Below, piece after piece: positions 16,658 to 25,328 of a stretch of 64,000 bases of DNA. The notes beneath the pieces are model-generated. The model saw only the letters and a program-made list of their open reading frames with translations. It had not been told where the DNA came from and did no database searches. Source of the DNA: Candidatus Sericytochromatia bacterium (lineage in GTDB: Bacteria > Cyanobacteriota > Sericytochromatia > UBA7694). Every line of letters begins with the position of its first letter. Positions within the stretch are counted from its first letter, which is position 1. A program made the translations under genes and the position numbers. Location of the stretch: NCBI GenBank assembly GCA_018780035.1, contig JADMKE010000016.1:1-64000 (forward strand), given 5' to 3'.

Positions 16658-18736
16658 GTGCCCCAAGACCGCTGTCCGGTCTGCCATACAACTTGGCCAG
16701 AACCCGTTTTCAGTCATTGCCCTGGCTGCAAGGCAGATATTCCCAGCTACTTTCAAAACACCCTGCCCGAAGGCACTGTTTTACATGGCGGGAAATACCG
16801 TCTTAACAGCGTTTTGGGCAAAGGCGGCTTTGGCATTACCTACCGGGCAGAACACCGTTTGCTCAATCAAGCCGTGGCAATCAAAGAGTTTTTTCCCCAG
16901 CGCTGCATGGAGCGGAATCCCGATGGCTCAGTTCAGATTCAGCCGTTTTGGAGTGGGGTGGTGGAAAGCAGCCGCAGACGCTTTCTCGAAGAGGGGCGCA
17001 TGCTCTACCAACTGCGTGAGCCCGGGGCCATTCGCTGCCAAGATCTGTTCGAGGAAAACGGAACAGCTTATTTGGTCATGGAATACCTGCAAGGCCAAAC
17101 GCTCGAACAGATGCTCTTGCGCTCTCCTGATCATCGGCTCCCGCCCGAACAGACAGGTCAGATCTTTAAACAATTGCTGACAGCCCTGCGCTCTTTGCAT
17201 GCCCAGGAAATTTTGCACCTGGATATCAAACCCGACAATATCTGGATTCGTGAAAACGGCGAGGCCCTGCTCTTGGATTTTGGCTCCTCCTTGCGCGGTT
17301 TGGCCAATGCCGTGCCGCAGGTCTGCACCCCAGCGTATGCCCCCGTGGAACTGATTTCATTGGACTTTCCCACAGGTCCCTGGACAGATATATTTCAGTT
17401 GGGCATGGTCTTTTATGTCGTTCTCTTGGGCCAAATGCCTCCGACGGCCCTGGAACGGCTCAAAGGAAGTGAACTCAACTTTACGCAGTTGTCCAGCGAG
17501 CAGCAGGCGCTATTGCCCGCTCCTTGGCGAACAGTCTTGGAAAGCGCTCTGGGGCTTTTGCCCAGTGAACGGCCACAAAACGTGGCAGATTGGTTGATCA
17601 AAATTCAAAACCCGGCTCCAGCCAAGCATTCAGCAGTCCAGGTAACATCCTCCCCCTTGCCCCAGATGGTCTTGCACCCAATTGAAAGCAAAGGTTTACT
17701 CTGTCTGGCTTTGAGCCCCGATGGCAGAGAGGCCTTCGTGGGCGGGCAAGATCAGCGAGTCAAGCGCTGGGAACTCGCCACAGGCCGTCTCCTGCAAGTT
17801 TTAAGTGGCCCACAGGCCCCGTTGATCAGTTTGGCCTGCGCGAACACAGGTCAAATTGCAGCCGGAGACAGCGCTCACGAATTGCATCTCTGGGAGCAAC
17901 CGGGACAGCCTGAACCCAGCTGGCGCTTCAAACCCGACGCCCACCAAGACCGGATTACGGCCCTCTGTTTTGCCCATGAAGGCCGACTGTTGCTCTCTGG
18001 CAGCGCGGATAAAACCCTGATCTGCTGGGACAGCCAAAGCCTCACTCCCCTCTGGAGTCAGAGCCATTTCAGCCATTGGATTCAGGCCCTGGCCAATAAA
18101 GGCAAACTGCTTTTGGTGGGCTGCAGCAACGGCCAAATCCAGTTACTTGATCTCGAGAGTGGCAAATTACACAAAACGCTTTCAGGGCACAGCAGCGGCA
18201 TCACCGCCCTGCGCTTTGTGCCCGGCAGGGCTGAAGCCATTTCAAGCAGTTGGGACAAGACCTTGAGACATTGGGATCTGCGCACAGGCCAAACGATCCA
18301 GATCTTTCAGGGCCACAGCCTGGATGTGACCAGTCTGGATCTGTCTCCAGACGGGAGTTGGTTGCTCTCGGGCAGTTGGGACCGCAGTCTCAAAAGCTGG
18401 GATTTAAACGGCAATTGCACAGCCCACTTACAAGCACACAGCGACTATGTCACCGACGTGGCTGTGATTCCCAGCCATCAGCCAGGCCAAAAACACGGCC
18501 TTTCGATCAGCAAAGACGGCACCCTGATCCGCTGGGATCTGCACAAGGGAGAATGGGTGTATAAAGCCTGCAGCCAGGCAGATGGCGTGTATACCACCCT
18601 GGGCCGCCAAGGCGCACTCCAGGCCTCTGATTACCAAGCCGCAGCCCGCGTGATCCGAACCCTGGAAAACCAGCAAACCCAACCCCTTAGCCCCGCACAT
18701 TATCAGGCTGCCTGCCAATTGGGCATGGATAGCTAA
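16658..18736 (+). CDS. Ser/Thr protein kinase with zinc-ribbon head and WD40 propeller
   Basis: About 692 residues from a GTG at 16658, chosen because AGGAGG stands seven bases upstream and the protein then starts at a zinc ribbon (CPVC about residue 6, CPGC about 21). Kinase domain about 45-320: GKGGFGITY, AIKEFFPQ, HLDIKPDNIWI, DFGSSLR. C-terminal about 335-680: seven WD40-type repeats ending in W-D or equivalents, enough for one beta-propeller. The protein lacks a membrane helix, so it is a cytoplasmic kinase whose propeller likely docks substrates. The HRD motif reads HLD, a tolerated change. No phosphatase is adjacent. Confidence 0.92.
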   Translation: MPQDRCPVCHTTWPEPVFSHCPGCKADIPSYFQNTLPEGTVLHGGKYRLNSVLGKGGFGITYRAEHRLLNQAVAIKEFFPQRCMERNPDGSVQIQPFWSGVVESSRRRFLEEGRMLYQLREPGAIRCQDLFEENGTAYLVMEYLQGQTLEQMLLRSPDHRLPPEQTGQIFKQLLTALRSLHAQEILHLDIKPDNIWIRENGEALLLDFGSSLRGLANAVPQVCTPAYAPVELISLDFPTGPWTDIFQLGMVFYVVLLGQMPPTALERLKGSELNFTQLSSEQQALLPAPWRTVLESALGLLPSERPQNVADWLIKIQNPAPAKHSAVQVTSSPLPQMVLHPIESKGLLCLALSPDGREAFVGGQDQRVKRWELATGRLLQVLSGPQAPLISLACANTGQIAAGDSAHELHLWEQPGQPEPSWRFKPDAHQDRITALCFAHEGRLLLSGSADKTLICWDSQSLTPLWSQSHFSHWIQALANKGKLLLVGCSNGQIQLLDLESGKLHKTLSGHSSGITALRFVPGRAEAISSSWDKTLRHWDLRTGQTIQIFQGHSLDVTSLDLSPDGSWLLSGSWDRSLKSWDLNGNCTAHLQAHSDYVTDVAVIPSHQPGQKHGLSISKDGTLIRWDLHKGEWVYKACSQADGVYTTLGRQGALQASDYQAAARVIRTLENQQTQPLSPAHYQAACQLGMDS

Positions 18737-18755
18737 ACGGCCCCAGAAACCTGAA

Positions 18756-20324
18756 TCAAATGGCGGGTGTTGAACGCCGCCGCAGACGCCGGGTGACCAG
18801 GGCGATCACGTGGCCCACTTCTGGGTCGCGCAAGAGCATTAAAATGCCCAGGTAAAGCGCCCCCAAGAGGCCCAAACTGAGAAAGGTGCCAAGCGCCTGC
18901 CAGGATCCTAGGCGGGGCAAATAGAGCAAACAGGCCAATCCTCCCAGTCCCAAAGGAACACAGCTCAGTAAAACCCGGCCCAAATGCATCCAGGAGGCCC
19001 GTTCAAACCAAGGACCAATGCGGCGGCGCAATAAAAGGGTCAAAACCAAAAAATTCAAACCGGTTGAAAGTGAGGCTGCCAGAGAGACCCCACCCACACC
19101 CATGCGGGGCGCCAATAACCAGCTAAAGACAAACATACCCACAATCGAGACAAAGGTGGTTAAAAAGGGAATGCGGGCATCTTGCAGGGCGTAAAAAACC
19201 CGGATCAGCAGATCGCGAATGGCGTAGGTGGTGATGCTGAGCGAGAGAAAGAGCAGCGCTTGGTGGGTCAAAGCGGTGTCTTCAGCTGTAAAATTGCCCT
19301 TCTGGAATAAAAAGGCAATCAAAAATGGGCCCCAAAAGATCAACATCAGTGTGACCGGCAGTGTAATCAACAAAACCGGCCGCAGGCCCTGATTGAGTTT
19401 TTCTTTGAGGCTGACATAGCCATCATTGGCCTGGGCCACCGAGCTGAGCAAGGGCAAAAGCGGCACCAACAAAGCCGTTAAGAGAATACCCAGAGGCAAT
19501 TGCAGGAGCCGATTGCCCAATTGAAAGGCGCTGATGCCTTTGTCTGCAGCCCCTGCAAAGAAATAGATCACAAAGAGATTGACCTGCCCCACGGTTGAAC
19601 TCAACATCGCCGGAAAGAGCAGATGCAGCAAACTGTGAAAAAGCGGGTGTTTAAAATTGATCCGCAAACGCCGGGGCCGAAAGCCACGCAAAAGCGGAAT
19701 CAATTGCAGCAAAAGTTGACAGACAGCACCGATCAGTGTGCCCCAAGCCAGGGCTTGGGCCTGAATCAAACCGCTGCTGCGGGGCCCGGCAAAAAAGACC
19801 AGGGCCAAAATAATCGTTAAACTGGCCATGATCGGACTGAGACTGGGCGTAAAAAAAGATTTGCGGATATTTAAGACGCCATACGAAATCCCGATCAGGC
19901 CCGAAAGCAAAAACATTGGTGCCATGATCTGCAATTGCAAAATGGCCAATTTGGCAGTTTCGGGGGAGAGGCTTTTCCAGAGCCCAATCACAGGCGCTGC
20001 CGCAAAATAGAGCAGGCAGGCAATGGCCCCCATCAGCAGGGCCGTAAACAGCAGCGTGGTATCCAAGACCGTTTGATAGGTTTCCTGATCGCCCTCTTCC
20101 CAGGGACGGGTCAAAGTGGAGATCACGGCCGAATGAAAGGGCCCATTGAGGCCCCCCAGCATCAAAAGCGCAAAACTGCCGGGAATCATATAAGCGGTAT
20201 TGTAAGCATCGGTGACAATACTCAGCCCACAATAATAGGCAAAGACCATGTCACGCAGGAGCCCCACTCCTTTGGAGAGCAGGGAAAGAATGGCAATTAA
20301 ACTGGCTGCACGCAAGAATGACAT
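18756..20324 (-). CDS. murJ: Lipid II flippase MurJ
   Basis: A 522-residue polytopic membrane protein of MviN/MurJ length with about 14 hydrophobic segments. It starts with the family pattern (AASLIAILSLLSKGVGLLRD) and contains NTAYMIPGSFALLMLGGLNG and a central QAQALAWGTLIGAVCQLL segment. MurJ flips the peptidoglycan precursor lipid II across the inner membrane. The gene is monocistronic, convergent with the WD40 kinase and divergent from the FlgG-like gene across about 220 bases. Confidence 0.93.
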   Translation of the reverse strand: MSFLRAASLIAILSLLSKGVGLLRDMVFAYYCGLSIVTDAYNTAYMIPGSFALLMLGGLNGPFHSAVISTLTRPWEEGDQETYQTVLDTTLLFTALLMGAIACLLYFAAAPVIGLWKSLSPETAKLAILQLQIMAPMFLLSGLIGISYGVLNIRKSFFTPSLSPIMASLTIILALVFFAGPRSSGLIQAQALAWGTLIGAVCQLLLQLIPLLRGFRPRRLRINFKHPLFHSLLHLLFPAMLSSTVGQVNLFVIYFFAGAADKGISAFQLGNRLLQLPLGILLTALLVPLLPLLSSVAQANDGYVSLKEKLNQGLRPVLLITLPVTLMLIFWGPFLIAFLFQKGNFTAEDTALTHQALLFLSLSITTYAIRDLLIRVFYALQDARIPFLTTFVSIVGMFVFSWLLAPRMGVGGVSLAASLSTGLNFLVLTLLLRRRIGPWFERASWMHLGRVLLSCVPLGLGGLACLLYLPRLGSWQALGTFLSLGLLGALYLGILMLLRDPEVGHVIALVTRRLRRRSTPAI

Positions 20325-20543
20325 GGCGCTTGTCTGAAACCCTTTAAATTAATAATGTGTTAAGTGTAGCGCTTTAAGATTAAATATGCCGCGCTTTATG
20401 TTATATTTTTGTTAAGTGGGTAAAGTTTCTTCAGGGAGATCCCTGATAATGGCACAAGGAAAAGAATAACTTTTTGACCCAAATACTGAATATTAAAATA
20501 GCCATTTCTGACTGGTTTTGAAAATGAAGAGGAGAAGACTCAC

Positions 20544-21395
20544 ATGGGATTAGGTGATTTAAGCTTTTCAGCCGTAGCCTCCCTGCGCTCGATTGACGAA
20601 TGGATCGCGGTATTAAACTCAAATATGTCCGGTGCAGGCCGCGTGGGCTACAAAGCAACCCGCGTCAAATTTGAAGGCGGTGCCGTTTCTACCGGCAAAC
20701 CCACCGTATCCCCCCGCCTCGGTGTACATATCGCAGAACAAAGTCTGGGTATTGTTGAAACCACTCTGGATTTCAACCAAGGTGCAATTACCGCCTCCAC
20801 TGACTTCACCCATTTGGCGATTCAGCAAACCAGCGCCGCTCCTGCCTTCTTTGTCTTAAATAGCTTGGCTGACGGCACAGGAACCAACTATTATACCCGC
20901 GACGGGGAGTTCCACTTTAATACCGAAGCGCCGCCCAAGCTTGTGAACAGCCAAGGTTTGTATGTCATGAGCCAAGACAATGACGCTGTGATGCTCTTTG
21001 ACGACGGAGACGCCCTTGCCGGTGAAACCGATGCTGTGGGTACCAATGACGAAGATGTGTTCAACGGTCAAATTCTGTTGGATCACCTGCGGGTTCAAAT
21101 CGTCAACAACCCCCAGCTTGAACTGCAATTCTCACGTTACGGTTCGACCATTTTTGAAACTGCACCCGGTGCCGTTTTTCCGGCCTTCAGTGTCTTGGAT
21201 GTCAACGGCAATTACAATGATGCCTTTGGCAACCCCTCTGGCCGTGTTGTTCCCAACTCGCTTGAGGCCTCCAACGCCTCATTGACCCAGACCGTACCCG
21301 AGCTGTCGCTGGCACAAAAAATGTACTCAGCGATTACCAAGGTCATTCAGGTCTCACTCTCGAATATCGATACAGCCTTGAGCCTGATTCGCTAA
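20544..21395 (+). CDS. Flagellar hook/rod-type protein (FlgE/FlgG-like)
   Basis: A 283-residue protein with strong SD AGAGGAGAAG before the ATG. The N-terminus has the flagellar rod/hook helix with a substitute of the usual ANNL-NVNT motif (IAVLNSNMSGAGRVGYKATRVKFE), the middle contains TYYTRDGEFHFN-type and LVNSQGLYVMSQD motifs of FlgE/F/G, and the C-terminus holds the LEASNASLTQTVPELSLAQKMYSA coiled-coil signature. Such proteins polymerise into the flagellar rod or hook. No other flagellar gene is in the window, and a terminator follows directly, so it is transcribed alone. It may be a stray component or serve a non-motility structure. Confidence 0.88.
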   Translation: MGLGDLSFSAVASLRSIDEWIAVLNSNMSGAGRVGYKATRVKFEGGAVSTGKPTVSPRLGVHIAEQSLGIVETTLDFNQGAITASTDFTHLAIQQTSAAPAFFVLNSLADGTGTNYYTRDGEFHFNTEAPPKLVNSQGLYVMSQDNDAVMLFDDGDALAGETDAVGTNDEDVFNGQILLDHLRVQIVNNPQLELQFSRYGSTIFETAPGAVFPAFSVLDVNGNYNDAFGNPSGRVVPNSLEASNASLTQTVPELSLAQKMYSAITKVIQVSLSNIDTALSLIR

Positions 21396-21414
21396 ACCGT
21401 CCGATTGGACGGTT
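21395..21414 (+). terminator. Hairpin just after the FlgG-like stop
   Basis: AACCGTCC-GATT-GGACGGTT, a perfect 8-base stem and 4-base loop beginning at the last base of the stop codon. No T-tract follows directly, so it may act as a 3' stabiliser ahead of the stronger terminator 18 bases further on. Confidence 0.6.
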
Positions 21415-21431
21415 AACCGCAAAGCTCAAAC

Positions 21432-21459
21432 AAAAACCCCGCCAAATGGCGGGGTTTTT
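21432..21459 (+). terminator. Rho-independent terminator, FlgG-like gene
   Basis: AAAAACCCCGCC-AAAT-GGCGGGGTTTTT: a 12-base perfect stem with a run of five T at its 3' side. The symmetric A- and T-runs mean it can also terminate the convergent minus-strand gene ending at 21500 only if read through, so it mainly serves the + strand. Confidence 0.9.
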
Positions 21460-21499
21460 CTGTTGGGGTTCTGTGAAGTTCAGTTAAGGTTTGGCTGAA

Positions 21500-22027
21500 T
21501 TAGCGGGAAAAGCCCTCTTTGACCACTTGTTCACCCGAAAATGTGAGTGAATAAGACAGATCCGTGCTACCCATGGTCTGGGTCTCACTTAAAAATTGTT
21601 GATTGACCAATTGGGTCAAGGCCTGCTGGACATCTGCATCTTCTTTGCCAATCCGATTAAAAATGGTCTGCATCAGATCCCAGCGGGTAAACAAATTCTT
21701 TTGTTGAAAGCGCTCCATATAGAGCCCCACCACCAAAATCACGTCGGCAATTTCTTTGGGCTCTTTGGTTTTGAGAAACTCAGCCAAGGTGGGCAAACGG
21801 CGTCCACCCGCTGGGGCTTGGGTGGCAGAGGCAATGTCTGCAACGCGGGCCGATGGGGCCGATGGGGCATGGTCCGCATTGGGCATCAAATTCGCAGGCA
21901 AGTCTCCCGCAAAGATCTGGAGCCATTTCTCTACCTGGGTTTCAACAAAGATCCGATCGCCACCAAAATGAATTTCTTTGTCTTTGATCTTCAGGCCAAA
22001 TACATATTGCATATTATCATTTGCCAT
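21500..22027 (-). CDS. Unrecognised protein with likely winged-helix C-terminus
   Basis: 175 residues. It starts with a short beta-rich head (MQYVFGLKIKDKEIHFGGDR), passes an Ala/Pro-rich linker (about 48-75), and ends in a helical domain (LPTLAEFLKTKEPKEIADVI ... VVKEGFSR) with a repeated helix pattern suggestive of a winged-helix or similar small fold. No signal peptide, so cytoplasmic. It is divergent from the HutF-like gene across 55 bases. I do not recognise the family and assign no function. Confidence 0.75.
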   Translation of the reverse strand: MANDNMQYVFGLKIKDKEIHFGGDRIFVETQVEKWLQIFAGDLPANLMPNADHAPSAPSARVADIASATQAPAGGRRLPTLAEFLKTKEPKEIADVILVVGLYMERFQQKNLFTRWDLMQTIFNRIGKEDADVQQALTQLVNQQFLSETQTMGSTDLSYSLTFSGEQVVKEGFSR

Positions 22028-22082
22028 AAGGGACTCCTTGGTTCTGCGTTAGAATGAATAATACCCATTAGGATACAAACAG

Positions 22083-23459
22083 ATGCAAACAATGTGTACC
22101 ACGAAACGGATTAACAGTAAATACATCGACACCGGAACGACTTGGTTGATCGATCACTGTTTGTTGATTGATGAAAACGGCAAAATCGAAAAGGTTTGCT
22201 CCCAAGCCGAAGCAAATGCACTGAATCGCCAGTACGAAGTGGAAGAAGAGTTAAACTTTCCTCACTCCCTGTTGATGCCCGGTTGCGTCAATACCCACAG
22301 CCACGCCTTTCAAGTCCTACTCCGCCCCACCACGGGCCAACCCCAGCATTTTCAGGATTGGGTGGATCGCTTTCTCTACCCCCTGGTACTCGAACTCGAC
22401 GAAGACAGCCTCTATGCTTCAGCCCTGTTGGTCTTTAGCCAAATGCTCAAACAGGGAATCACCTGTGTCGGAGAATTCTTTTATTTACACAATTTGCCCG
22501 ACGGTGCCAGCAGCCGCCAGCGCAACGTCAAGGCGGTATTGCAGGCCGCCCGCGATCTGGGCATGCGCATAAGCCTGATTCGCGCCCTCTACGATCAGGG
22601 CGAAAAAGAGGGTCAAAGACGCTTCAAAGAACCCTGGGAACAGGCCATCGAGCAAACCCGACAATTGGCCCAGCAATATGAGAGTCACCCACTGATCTCC
22701 GTTTTACCTGCCCCCCACTCACTCCACGGAGCCTCCGCTGAGTTGATTCAAGCCGCTGCAGCCCTGGCCCAAGAACTTGACACGCCCTGGCATATTCACT
22801 TGGCTGAGCAAAAACACGATCTGGAGCTGGCCCAAAGTCTGTATGGCACGACCCCTGTAGGCGCTCTCGAAAAATTGGGTGTCTTGGACCACCGCACCGT
22901 TTTGGTGCATGCAATCTGGTTGAGTGAAGCAGACAAAGATCTGGTCGCCCAAAAACAGGTGGGCATTGCCTATAACCCAATCACCAATATGGCCCTCGGT
23001 GATGGCGTGGCAGATTTGCCCGGCTGGGTCAAACGGCGTGTGTCTGTCGGCCTGGGCACCGATGCCAATATCGAAACCAATCTCTTTGCGGAGGCCCGTA
23101 CAGCAGAATACCTGCAACGGGTGCAATCACTCTCAATGGGCTGTGTACCGGCTGCCCGCAGCCTGTACCGCATGTTGCACTTACAAGGGGGCAAATTGCT
23201 GGGACTGCCCATCGGCGAACTCAAAGTCGGCATGGAGGCAGACTTTCAGATTGTGGATCTGGAACACCCCTCACTTTTGCCAGCGGCGTTTGCCGCAGAT
23301 GTGGAAACCGCTGTGCTCAATCAATTGATCTTTTCGGCTTGGCCCGAAAGTGCCCTGCAAGCGGTCTTTGTCGGCGGCGAGTTGGTGGTCTCAAAGGGAC
23401 AATTGGTGCAGGTTCGCGAGGAAAGTGTGAGAGAAGAAATTCGCCGAATTTTGGCCTGA
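22083..23459 (+). CDS. Amidohydrolase, formimidoylglutamate deiminase-like
   Basis: 458 residues. AGGA lies nine bases before the ATG. Metal-dependent amidohydrolase: N-terminal beta sandwich, then NTHSHAFQ (metal His pair), WHIHLAEQ (the HLAEQ form is characteristic of HutF), and catalytic Asp in GLGTDANIETN. HutF converts N-formimidoyl-L-glutamate to N-formyl-L-glutamate and ammonia in histidine breakdown. Other hut genes are not nearby, and related deaminases of guanine or S-adenosylhomocysteine share the fold, so the substrate is inferred from motif resemblance only. Cytoplasmic; seemingly monocistronic. Confidence 0.82.
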   Translation: MQTMCTTKRINSKYIDTGTTWLIDHCLLIDENGKIEKVCSQAEANALNRQYEVEEELNFPHSLLMPGCVNTHSHAFQVLLRPTTGQPQHFQDWVDRFLYPLVLELDEDSLYASALLVFSQMLKQGITCVGEFFYLHNLPDGASSRQRNVKAVLQAARDLGMRISLIRALYDQGEKEGQRRFKEPWEQAIEQTRQLAQQYESHPLISVLPAPHSLHGASAELIQAAAALAQELDTPWHIHLAEQKHDLELAQSLYGTTPVGALEKLGVLDHRTVLVHAIWLSEADKDLVAQKQVGIAYNPITNMALGDGVADLPGWVKRRVSVGLGTDANIETNLFAEARTAEYLQRVQSLSMGCVPAARSLYRMLHLQGGKLLGLPIGELKVGMEADFQIVDLEHPSLLPAAFAADVETAVLNQLIFSAWPESALQAVFVGGELVVSKGQLVQVREESVREEIRRILA

Positions 23460-23579
23460 CCCCATCAACAATGCCCAAAATTAAACAAATTTTAAAGTAC
23501 CAACAACTTAAAATTAAGAATAAAAAACCCCGACGTGGCGATAAGTAAATTATCAAAATCGCGTAGAGGATTTATTCCC

Positions 23580-24602
23580 ATGAAAAAAGCAATGTCCGTG
23601 CTCTGTTCAAGTCTGTTTTTATTGGCAGGTATTGGCTGTGGCCAAGCCCCCCTGAACCCATCTGCCATGATGCCACGCCAAGTTGGCCCCATGAATGTCC
23701 GTGCCAATTCCGTTGCTCCTGCCGCTCCTGGCCGTCAAGCGGGCACCCTGCGCCTGGCCACCTATAATATTCGCAATCTCTTCGATGGCATTCAAGACCC
23801 GGGCAAAGAACCCGAACAGGCCAAACCCGAAAAAGAAAAAATCGCCCTGAGCCAAGCCATGCACGATATCAACGCAGATATCATTGGCATGCAGGAAGTG
23901 GAGTCCAAAGCCACCTTGACCCAATTCCGCGACAAATACCTGGCAGACATGGGCTACCGCGAAGTGGTCTTAATCGAAGGCAACGATACCCGTGGCATTG
24001 ATGTGGCCCTCTTCAGCCGCTATCCCGTGACCGCCGTCAAAAGCCACAAAGAAGTGCGTTTTCCCGTACCCGGCGAAGCTCAACCCGTCGGATTCAGCCG
24101 CGACTTGCTGCAAGTGCGCATTCAAGGCCCGAATAATTACGCTTTGACCGTCTTTGTTCTCCACCTCAAATCCCAACACGGTGGAGACGAAGCCGATGTG
24201 CGCCGCGAAGCCGAAGCCCGTGCAGCCCAACAAATCATTGGTGCCTTCCAAAAAGCCAATCCCCGCGAAAACGTGGTGGCGATGGGCGATTTTAATGACA
24301 AACCCCTGGAAAAACCCGTGCAACCGCTGGTCAATCCCCAAGTCAGTGGTTTGGGTCTGACCGACATCATCATGAAAGATTTGGGCAATGGCCCTGAGGT
24401 CTTTACCTATCATCCCCAGCAATACCGCTCGCGGATTGACTATCTGCTGCTCTCTCCGAGCATGCTCAACGAATATGTCCCCAAATCGGCGAAGCTCTAC
24501 AAACCCTTTAAACAGGGTGAGCAATGGCAGAATCTGCATTTTTACAATGCCTCTGACCATATTCCTGTCACGATTGACCTGAATATCACCACAGATCGGT
24601 AA
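23580..24602 (+). CDS. Endonuclease/exonuclease/phosphatase-family lipoprotein
   Basis: About 340 residues from the ATG at 23580 (AGAGGA nine bases upstream), giving a signal peptide ending LLAGIGC, a lipobox. The mature protein has the EEP fold motifs in order: LATYNIRNLFDG, IGMQEVES (catalytic Glu), DVALFSRYP, VLHLKSQHGGDEADVRR, VVAMGDFNDKP and the terminal SDHIPVTIDL. The family hydrolyses phosphodiester bonds, as in secreted nucleases or sphingomyelinase-like enzymes, with Mg2+. The surface location suggests extracellular nucleic acid or phosphoester scavenging. Followed by a clear terminator. Confidence 0.9.
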   Translation: MKKAMSVLCSSLFLLAGIGCGQAPLNPSAMMPRQVGPMNVRANSVAPAAPGRQAGTLRLATYNIRNLFDGIQDPGKEPEQAKPEKEKIALSQAMHDINADIIGMQEVESKATLTQFRDKYLADMGYREVVLIEGNDTRGIDVALFSRYPVTAVKSHKEVRFPVPGEAQPVGFSRDLLQVRIQGPNNYALTVFVLHLKSQHGGDEADVRREAEARAAQQIIGAFQKANPRENVVAMGDFNDKPLEKPVQPLVNPQVSGLGLTDIIMKDLGNGPEVFTYHPQQYRSRIDYLLLSPSMLNEYVPKSAKLYKPFKQGEQWQNLHFYNASDHIPVTIDLNITTDR

Positions 24603-24654
24603 CCGTTCGCTAACTGTTCGCTAAATTATTTTTTCTTTCCCAACTCTCTACGCT

Positions 24655-24676
24655 GGCCCCTCCGGGGGCCTTTTTT
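24655..24676 (+). terminator. Rho-independent terminator after EEP lipoprotein
   Basis: GGCCCC-TCC-GGGGGCC stem followed by six T, about 50 bases after the stop codon. The hairpin and T-run are directly readable. Confidence 0.9.
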
Positions 24677-24696
24677 CTTGGTTATGTTTTGCTTGG

Positions 24697-25155
24697 CTAT
24701 TTTTGCAGCTCAGCCAAAAACTTTTCGGGGTCTTGCGGACAAAGCAACAAGACAAAGTCGTGGCGGGTCGGAATATACACAGCCCGCTGCTGAGAAACAT
24801 AAACAGCCAGGGCCTTTTCTTTGTTTTTTAAGCGAAACCAACCCGCACCAAAGCCAATCAAACCGATACCATTGGTTCGAAAAACAGGTTTTAAAGCAGG
24901 CTCAGCCTGTAAATCCACGATACGGGCCTGATCGCGATGAAGCTCCTCTTTGGCCATTTTGCGACCATAAAAGGGGAAGTAAATCTGCAAATGACCGTCG
25001 CTGACTTCAAACCTTAATTGTTGGCTGGCCTGAATAAACCAGATCAAGATCCCAGCCAAACCGAAAGTTAAAAGAATCACAGGAGAGACAATTATCCAAT
25101 TGGCCAAAACCGCTTTCTGGCTTAAAGGGGCCATTCTAAATGTCTGGTTCATCAT
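24697..25155 (-). CDS. Membrane protein with bacterial PH-like domain
   Basis: About 152 residues from the ATG at 25155, preceded by GAGG at six bases; the frame opens at 25185. One or two hydrophobic helices (about 22-45: NWIIVSPVILLTFGLAGILI) are followed by a soluble domain (about 50-150) with the bPH_5 pattern: RFEVSDGHLQIYFPFYGRK, FRTNGIGLIGFGAGWFRLK, AVYVSQQRAVYIPTRHDFVL. Members are membrane-bound and of unknown role. It is divergent from the catalase-like lipoprotein gene. Confidence 0.8.
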   Translation of the reverse strand: MMNQTFRMAPLSQKAVLANWIIVSPVILLTFGLAGILIWFIQASQQLRFEVSDGHLQIYFPFYGRKMAKEELHRDQARIVDLQAEPALKPVFRTNGIGLIGFGAGWFRLKNKEKALAVYVSQQRAVYIPTRHDFVLLLCPQDPEKFLAELQK

Positions 25156-25328
25156 GTTTTGCCTCATTTCATCTGTGTTTATCATAACGCCGATCTGAAA
25201 TCAGATTACACAATTAAATTTTTGTTGAAGCAAAGCAAAAACAAACAACTTCATCTGGGTCAATACTGGATTTCGATCGAGATAAATGCTAAAATTCAGA
25301 TGAAATTCCGCCCAGGAGCCTGCAATTC

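Noticed and set aside
25193..25206. Inverted repeat ATCTGA-AA-TCAGAT between the bPH and catalase-like genes
   Set aside because: Too short, and not near a supported promoter element; likely chance.
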